A stretch of 64,000 nt of DNA from NCBI GenBank assembly GCA_025463765.1, contig JAODBC010000013.1:124001-188000 (forward strand). Direction: 5' to 3'. Source of the stretch: Subtercola sp. (GTDB lineage: Bacteria > Actinomycetota > Actinomycetes > Actinomycetales > Microbacteriaceae). The notes below the pieces were generated by a model, which saw only the letters and a list, made by a program, of their open reading frames with translations, did no database searches and was not told where the DNA came from. Below are positions 60,379-64,000 of this stretch, in pieces (positions within the stretch are counted from its first letter, which is position 1; every line of letters starts with the position of its first letter). The position numbers were made by a program, and so were the translations under genes.

Positions 60379-62046
60379 ATGACCACAACATCTCCTGACC
60401 TCGCCGGCAACCCTGCCGCTGACGGCACCGATGGCTCTGATGATGGTCGCGATGCTGGTCGTGATGATGTTCGGGTGGCATTGGGTGTGTTGTTGGCGGA
60501 GGCGGTTGCTGCGTGCCAGGAAGGTGGGGTGTTCCGGGCTGCCGCGCCCTGCGGGCTTGCCGACGGTGATCTGCTCGCCGGCCTGGTAGCGGTGGAACGG
60601 CTAGGCATGTTGGTGGATGCGTTGCGTACGCAGGTGGCTGGGGAGGTCGCTGATCGCAGCAGACCCGAGCTGAGTGAGGAGTCCTTGGCGAGGCGGCAGG
60701 GGTTCGCTAACGCGGTCGAACTGATCGTCGCCACGACGTCGGTGGCACGGACTACAGCCCGGGCCCGAATCAAGCTGGGTTCGCAGGTGCTGCCCACGGT
60801 CGTGGTGGGGATGCCGATCCTGTCGAAGTTCCCGGAGGTCGAGGACGCGTTACGGTCGGGTCTGATCGGAGTCGATACCGCGGATGCGATCGTGCGGCCG
60901 TTGTCGCAAGCGGCCCCGAGCTGCGGTACCGAAGAGATCCGGGCGGTGGAACGGCAACTCGTGGCGTGGGCGGTTGACGGGGTCGGTGGGGTGGGGTTCG
61001 GTGCCGATGACATTCGTGGCCTCGCCGTTCGGGCCAGAGAGTCGCTTGACGCGGATGGTGCGGAACCGCGGTATCAGGATCACGAAGCGAAGCGCGGTTT
61101 GACGTTCTCCCCGACCCGGTCGGGCTGCATCCGCGTCGCCGGCGTGTTGACGCCGGAGCAGGGTGGGGTGTGGATGGCAGTCGATCACGGGATCTCCAGC
61201 CCGAGAGTCTCCGGGCACCTCCCCTTCGACCCTGGCGCACCCGGCACACCCGTCACGCCCGTCACGGCTGGCACCACGCCTGGTGCTGCTGGCGCGACCT
61301 GTGCTTCAGACGCGGTCGACGCGTCACACCGCGATGTCTTCGGCGCCACGCAGACCGAGGCCGAGACGGAAGCGGTGGATACGCGTACTGTGTCGCAGCG
61401 TCGGGTGGATGTGTTCACCGAGGTCATCCGGCTCGCCGCAGGGCTGCCGGGGATGCCACTGATCAACGGTGCCAGACCGGTATTGAACATCCATGCCACC
61501 CTCGAAGACGTTGTCTCTGGGCGTGCGGTGGGGTGGATCGATGGCATCGAAGAACCCGTGCCGCCGAGTGTGGTCGAGCAGACCATCTGCCACGCCGACA
61601 TCATCACCACACTGTTCGGTGACCACGGCGAGGTGTTGCAACTCGGGAAGACGAAGCGGCTGTTCAGCGCGGCGCAGAACCGGGCGTTGGCGAACCGTGA
61701 CGGCGGGTGCGTATGGAAGGGCTGTAACCGGCCACCACAGTTCTGCGAGAGCCACCACGTCGCGGAATGGAAAGACGACACCCACCGGCCCGGTGTCACA
61801 GATGTGGGTAATGGTGCGTTGTTGTGCAAGTTCCACCACAACCATTTACACACCGCGGACTGGCGGCTCGTCATGGTGCAGGGGGTGCCGCACCTGATCC
61901 CACCAGCATGGGTCGATCATCAGCAACGACCCCAACGATGCCGACAAACATCAGACCGACTCAACACAACCCGGCCACCAGACGTGTTCAACCCACGAAG
62001 ACGCGAAGGCACACCCGTGCGCCCCAGATTCACCGACGCCGACTGA
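60379..62046 (+). CDS. DUF222/HNH endonuclease-like protein (13E12-repeat type)
   Basis: 555 residues from ATG 60379. The DUF222 region (residues ~30-330) includes LLAGLVAVERLGMLVDALRTQVAGEVADRS and GIDTADAIVRPLSQ-like helices. A Gly/Thr/Ala-rich linker follows. The C-terminal HNH nuclease has NRALANRDGGCVWKGCNRPPQFCESHHVAEWKDDTHRPGVTDVGNGALLCKFHHNHLHTADW, with paired Cys (zinc) and the His-Asn-His core. The family is abundant and multicopy in Actinobacteria; its target is unknown. The last codons of the gene are repeated downstream. Confidence 0.92.
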   Translation: MTTTSPDLAGNPAADGTDGSDDGRDAGRDDVRVALGVLLAEAVAACQEGGVFRAAAPCGLADGDLLAGLVAVERLGMLVDALRTQVAGEVADRSRPELSEESLARRQGFANAVELIVATTSVARTTARARIKLGSQVLPTVVVGMPILSKFPEVEDALRSGLIGVDTADAIVRPLSQAAPSCGTEEIRAVERQLVAWAVDGVGGVGFGADDIRGLAVRARESLDADGAEPRYQDHEAKRGLTFSPTRSGCIRVAGVLTPEQGGVWMAVDHGISSPRVSGHLPFDPGAPGTPVTPVTAGTTPGAAGATCASDAVDASHRDVFGATQTEAETEAVDTRTVSQRRVDVFTEVIRLAAGLPGMPLINGARPVLNIHATLEDVVSGRAVGWIDGIEEPVPPSVVEQTICHADIITTLFGDHGEVLQLGKTKRLFSAAQNRALANRDGGCVWKGCNRPPQFCESHHVAEWKDDTHRPGVTDVGNGALLCKFHHNHLHTADWRLVMVQGVPHLIPPAWVDHQQRPQRCRQTSDRLNTTRPPDVFNPRRREGTPVRPRFTDAD

Positions 62047-62812
62047 CGGTGCCGCCGGCTGAACTAGCGACGCCGACTGACTTCGCGACGCCAACTGACT
62101 TCCCGACGCCAACTGACTGACCGACGCCGACTGACTCACCGACGCCGACTGACTTATCGACGCCGACTGACTTTTCGGAGGCCAGGGTGAGGGATCGCAG
62201 CGCCTCGAACAGATCGCGCTCGATCTCGGCGAGCGTCGCAACGGAGCCCTCGGCGATCCACTGATCGAACGACAGCCTGAAAACGGTCACGCCCGATTCT
62301 GCGGCCAGCGTCGCTGTCGGTTCGGTCACCCCGCGCGCACGCAGGGCCGACGCGAGGGTTCCGGCCAGAGACGCCATCTTGAGCAACTCGCGCTCCTGCA
62401 GTTCCGGATGCTCGGCGATGACCTTCTGGCGAAGGCGCGAGTGCGGCCGCCGTTCTTCGGAGAACATGCCCGACGGGCTGCAGACCGCTGCGACGGCGTC
62501 GGCGACGATATCGAGGGCGCGAGCATCCATGGGCGCAGAATCGACGGCTGCAGAATCGACGGGCGCAGAATCCACGGCCGCAGAATCTACGGCCGCAGAA
62601 TCGACGGCTGCCGTGAACCCACCCTGAAAGATGTCTTGACCGCCGAACAGAACCTCGCGTTTGTCGACGAAGTACCGGTAGAACGTGCGCTCGGTCAGCC
62701 CGGCGCCTGCGGCGATGTCGGCGACGGTCGTCTCGTCGAATCCGTTTGCCAAGAAGAGCTCGAGCGCGGCCTTCTGCAGTCGCTCACGGGCCTCGGGTTG
62801 CCATCGCACCAT
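62030..62812 (-). CDS. TetR-family regulator carrying two expanded repeat blocks
   Basis: 260 residues from ATG 62812. The HTH is RLQKAALELFLANGFDETTVADIAAGAGLTERTFYRYFVDKREVLFGG. The ligand domain is split by a (DSAAV)n block at residues ~68-95, and the protein ends in six KSVGVG-like units. A leaderless start is likely: TAGCAT ends 6 nt before ATG. Its target is probably the divergent SDR gene, with the direct repeat at 62841-62900 as operator. The C-terminus overlaps the HNH gene end by 17 bp. Confidence 0.85.
   Translation of the reverse strand: MVRWQPEARERLQKAALELFLANGFDETTVADIAAGAGLTERTFYRYFVDKREVLFGGQDIFQGGFTAAVDSAAVDSAAVDSAPVDSAAVDSAPMDARALDIVADAVAAVCSPSGMFSEERRPHSRLRQKVIAEHPELQERELLKMASLAGTLASALRARGVTEPTATLAAESGVTVFRLSFDQWIAEGSVATLAEIERDLFEALRSLTLASEKSVGVDKSVGVGESVGVGQSVGVGKSVGVAKSVGVASSAGGTVSRRR
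62035..62171. repeat. 18-bp tandem array after the HNH stop (GACGCCGACTGAC unit)
   Basis: The HNH gene ends in GACGCCGACTGAC at 62035-62047. Copies recur at 62069, 62087, 62105, 62123, 62141 and 62159, the last six with an exact 18-bp period and one or two base changes. On the minus strand the same array codes for the KSVGVG repeats at the TetR C-terminus. Confidence 0.92.
62532..62610 (-). repeat. 15-bp tandem array within the TetR gene (DSAAV units)
   Basis: Five to six tandem units related to CAGAATCGACGGCTG span 62532-62610 and encode VDSAA or VDSAP. They interrupt the regulatory domain between helix 4 and a later core helix, and vary at the third codon positions. Confidence 0.85.
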
Positions 62813-62840
62813 ACGTCTATGCTATAGGTTGAGACGAAGT

Positions 62841-62900
62841 GATGACAGGCTCTGACATAAGGGCTACAGTGAGAAGCGAGTCGATGACAGGCTCTGACAT
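62841..62900. promoter_or_regulatory. 18-bp direct repeat between TetR and SDR genes
   Basis: GATGACAGGCTCTGACAT occurs perfectly at 62841-62858 and 62883-62900, start to start 42 bp, i.e. four helical turns. Each copy is a near-palindrome (TGACAG...CTGACA with one shift). It flanks the presumed divergent promoters and is the natural TetR operator candidate. Confidence 0.65.
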
Positions 62901-62945
62901 CACCATAGGCCGCCGTCAACGCGGGCTCAGAAGAAAGAAGCACTC

Positions 62946-63842
62946 ATGCGTGTATTCATCACCGGTGCATCCGGCTGGATCGGGTCGGCCGTGACCGACG
63001 AACTCCTCGCCAACGGGTACGAGGTGCTCGGTCTCGCTCGTTCCGACGAGTCGGCGGCCCGACTCGAGGCCAAAGGCGCTCAGGTGCTGCGTGGTGACCT
63101 CGACGATCTGAGCGCGCTGCGTTCGGGTGCGAGCGACACCGACGCGACCATCCACTTGGCGAACAAGCACGACTGGGCTCACCCCGATGTCTCGAACAAG
63201 GCCGAGCGTGAGGCAGTCGAGACGATCGGTGAAGCTCTGGCGGGTTCGAACCGAAAGTTCTTGCTGGCCTCGGGTGTGGCCGGAGCGGTGCCCGGGCGGT
63301 CTTTGACCGAGAACGACGCGTCGCCGTTCCACGGGCTCGAGTCGCCACGCGGTGGCAGCGAGAACCGTGCTCTCGAGTTCGTCGAGCAGGGCGTCGGTGC
63401 GGTGAGCGTGCGCTTCGCGCCGACCGTGCACGGGGCGGGTGACAAGGGCTTCGTGAAGTTCATCGTCGACGCCGCGAAGACGTCGGGCGTGTCGGGCTAC
63501 ATCGGCGACGGCACCAATCACTGGCCAGCGGTGCACCGCACGGATGCCGCGCGCGTCGTGCGCCTCGGGCTCGAGAAGGCGGCTCCCGGCACCCTGCTGC
63601 ACGCCATCGGCGAAGAGGCGATTGCGACCCGAACCATCGCCGAGGCCATCGGTCGCGGGCTCGGTCTGCCCGTCTCGTCGATCGCACCCGAAGACGCGCA
63701 GGCGCAGTTCGGCATGATCGGGGCCTTCTTCGGCATGGATATTCCGGCGTCGTCGGCGCTCACCCGTGAGCTGCTGGGTTGGCAGCCGACGGGGCCCACC
63801 CTCATCGAAGATCTCGACAGCGGCGTGTATTTCGCGAGCTGA
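62946..63842 (+). CDS. Atypical SDR / NAD(P)-dependent epimerase-like oxidoreductase
   Basis: 298 residues from ATG 62946, with AGAAAGAAG upstream. The N-terminal motif is FITGASGWIGSAVTDELL with NAD(P) contacts in GLARSDESAARL. ATIHLANKHDW and SVRFAPTVHGAGDKGFVKFIVD are epimerase-class motifs, but the YxxxK pair is not obvious. The substrate is unknown. It is divergent from a TetR gene likely to control it. Its final codons YFAS and stop are tandemly repeated downstream. Confidence 0.85.
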   Translation: MRVFITGASGWIGSAVTDELLANGYEVLGLARSDESAARLEAKGAQVLRGDLDDLSALRSGASDTDATIHLANKHDWAHPDVSNKAEREAVETIGEALAGSNRKFLLASGVAGAVPGRSLTENDASPFHGLESPRGGSENRALEFVEQGVGAVSVRFAPTVHGAGDKGFVKFIVDAAKTSGVSGYIGDGTNHWPAVHRTDAARVVRLGLEKAAPGTLLHAIGEEAIATRTIAEAIGRGLGLPVSSIAPEDAQAQFGMIGAFFGMDIPASSALTRELLGWQPTGPTLIEDLDSGVYFAS

Positions 63843-63936
63843 CCTTCGCGAGCAGACGCTGCCGCCGCGAGCTGACGCGCACTGCGCGAGCGGATGCGCG
63901 CTTCACGAGCCGACGCGCACTTCGCGAGCCGACGCG
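63831..63936 (+). repeat. Degenerate tandem repeats beginning in the SDR stop codon
   Basis: TTCGCGAGCTGAC (63831-63843, the last codons plus stop) is followed by five related copies starting at 63845, 63866, 63883, 63902 and 63921. They lie in the otherwise empty gap before the metallophosphoesterase, with 15-20 bp periods. Confidence 0.85.
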
Positions 63937-63948
63937 GTACGGTCGAGC

Positions 63949-64000
63949 ATGGCTCTGAAGCTGGTGATGCTCGCAGACACACACCTGCCCAAACGGGCGA
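63949..64000 (+). CDS. Metallophosphoesterase (YfcE-like), cut by window end
   Basis: Only 17 codons are visible (MALKLVMLADTHLPKRA). LADTH is the first metal-binding motif (DxH) of YfcE/MJ0936-type phosphodiesterases; the remaining motifs lie beyond the window. The start is ATG 63949. Confidence 0.7.
   Translation, partial: MALKLVMLADTHLPKRA

Noticed and set aside
62532-62610. CRISPR-like array
   Set aside because: Units are contiguous without spacers, and the sequence is an in-frame coding repeat of the TetR gene.

Overview
High-GC (roughly two-thirds G+C) chromosomal DNA from an actinobacterium, most probably a member of the Microbacteriaceae. The pointers are a CarD regulator followed by a fused IspD-IspF enzyme, CysS and RlmB; a SenX3/RegX3-type pair divergent from PhoU; a DUF222/HNH (13E12-type) endonuclease; a DUF7882 protein; and DUF4032, DUF2510 and variant-leucine-rich-repeat proteins. 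The genus cannot be fixed from the sequence alone. No phage, insertion sequence, integrase or CRISPR array was seen.

Layout. 1-20.2 kb is mostly conserved core: YgfZ, a FUSC membrane protein, a methyltransferase, phosphoglycerate mutase, phoU and a senX3-regX3-like pair around a three-unit PHO box, a lipoprotein, carD, ispDF-cysS-rlmB, an ohrR-osmC peroxide pair, DUF4032, a sugar-ABC ATPase, a DsbA-like protein, a GDSL hydrolase and a membrane protein. 20.2-34.7 kb starts with tRNA-Thr(UGU) and is accessory: DUF2510/DUF4190 membrane proteins, a decayed stretch, three genes of unknown function, then scattered small enzymes (amidotransferase, hydrolases, GrpB, SDR with a divergent ArsR regulator, DinB, a VIT1/CCC1 transporter) and a headless ATPase remnant. 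35-50.6 kb holds a NarL-type two-component system, a K+ channel, a CPA1 antiporter with an LRV-domain partner, AI-2E and DUF2252 proteins, decayed aquaporin and SRPBCC genes, a GAP protein, an AraC regulator and NDH-2. 50.6-59.0 kb is a compact glycosyltransferase locus of seven genes with no flippase or polymerase in view. 59-64 kb has small genes, the HNH protein, a TetR/SDR divergent pair and the start of a metallophosphoesterase.

The strongest pattern that gene calling does not explain is repeat behaviour. Five genes (carD, rlmB, the DsbA-like gene, the HNH gene and the last SDR gene) have their terminal codons or their stop codon tandemly duplicated just downstream. Many unrelated proteins also carry recent in-frame minisatellites. 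A second pattern is regulatory: several regulators and the HNH gene have a -10-like hexamer exactly 6 nt before ATG, suggesting leaderless transcripts, and most have palindromes or direct repeats nearby. A third is a 40-bp element found in two places at an identical distance from two unrelated start codons. All functional statements come from motif recognition; no database search was possible.
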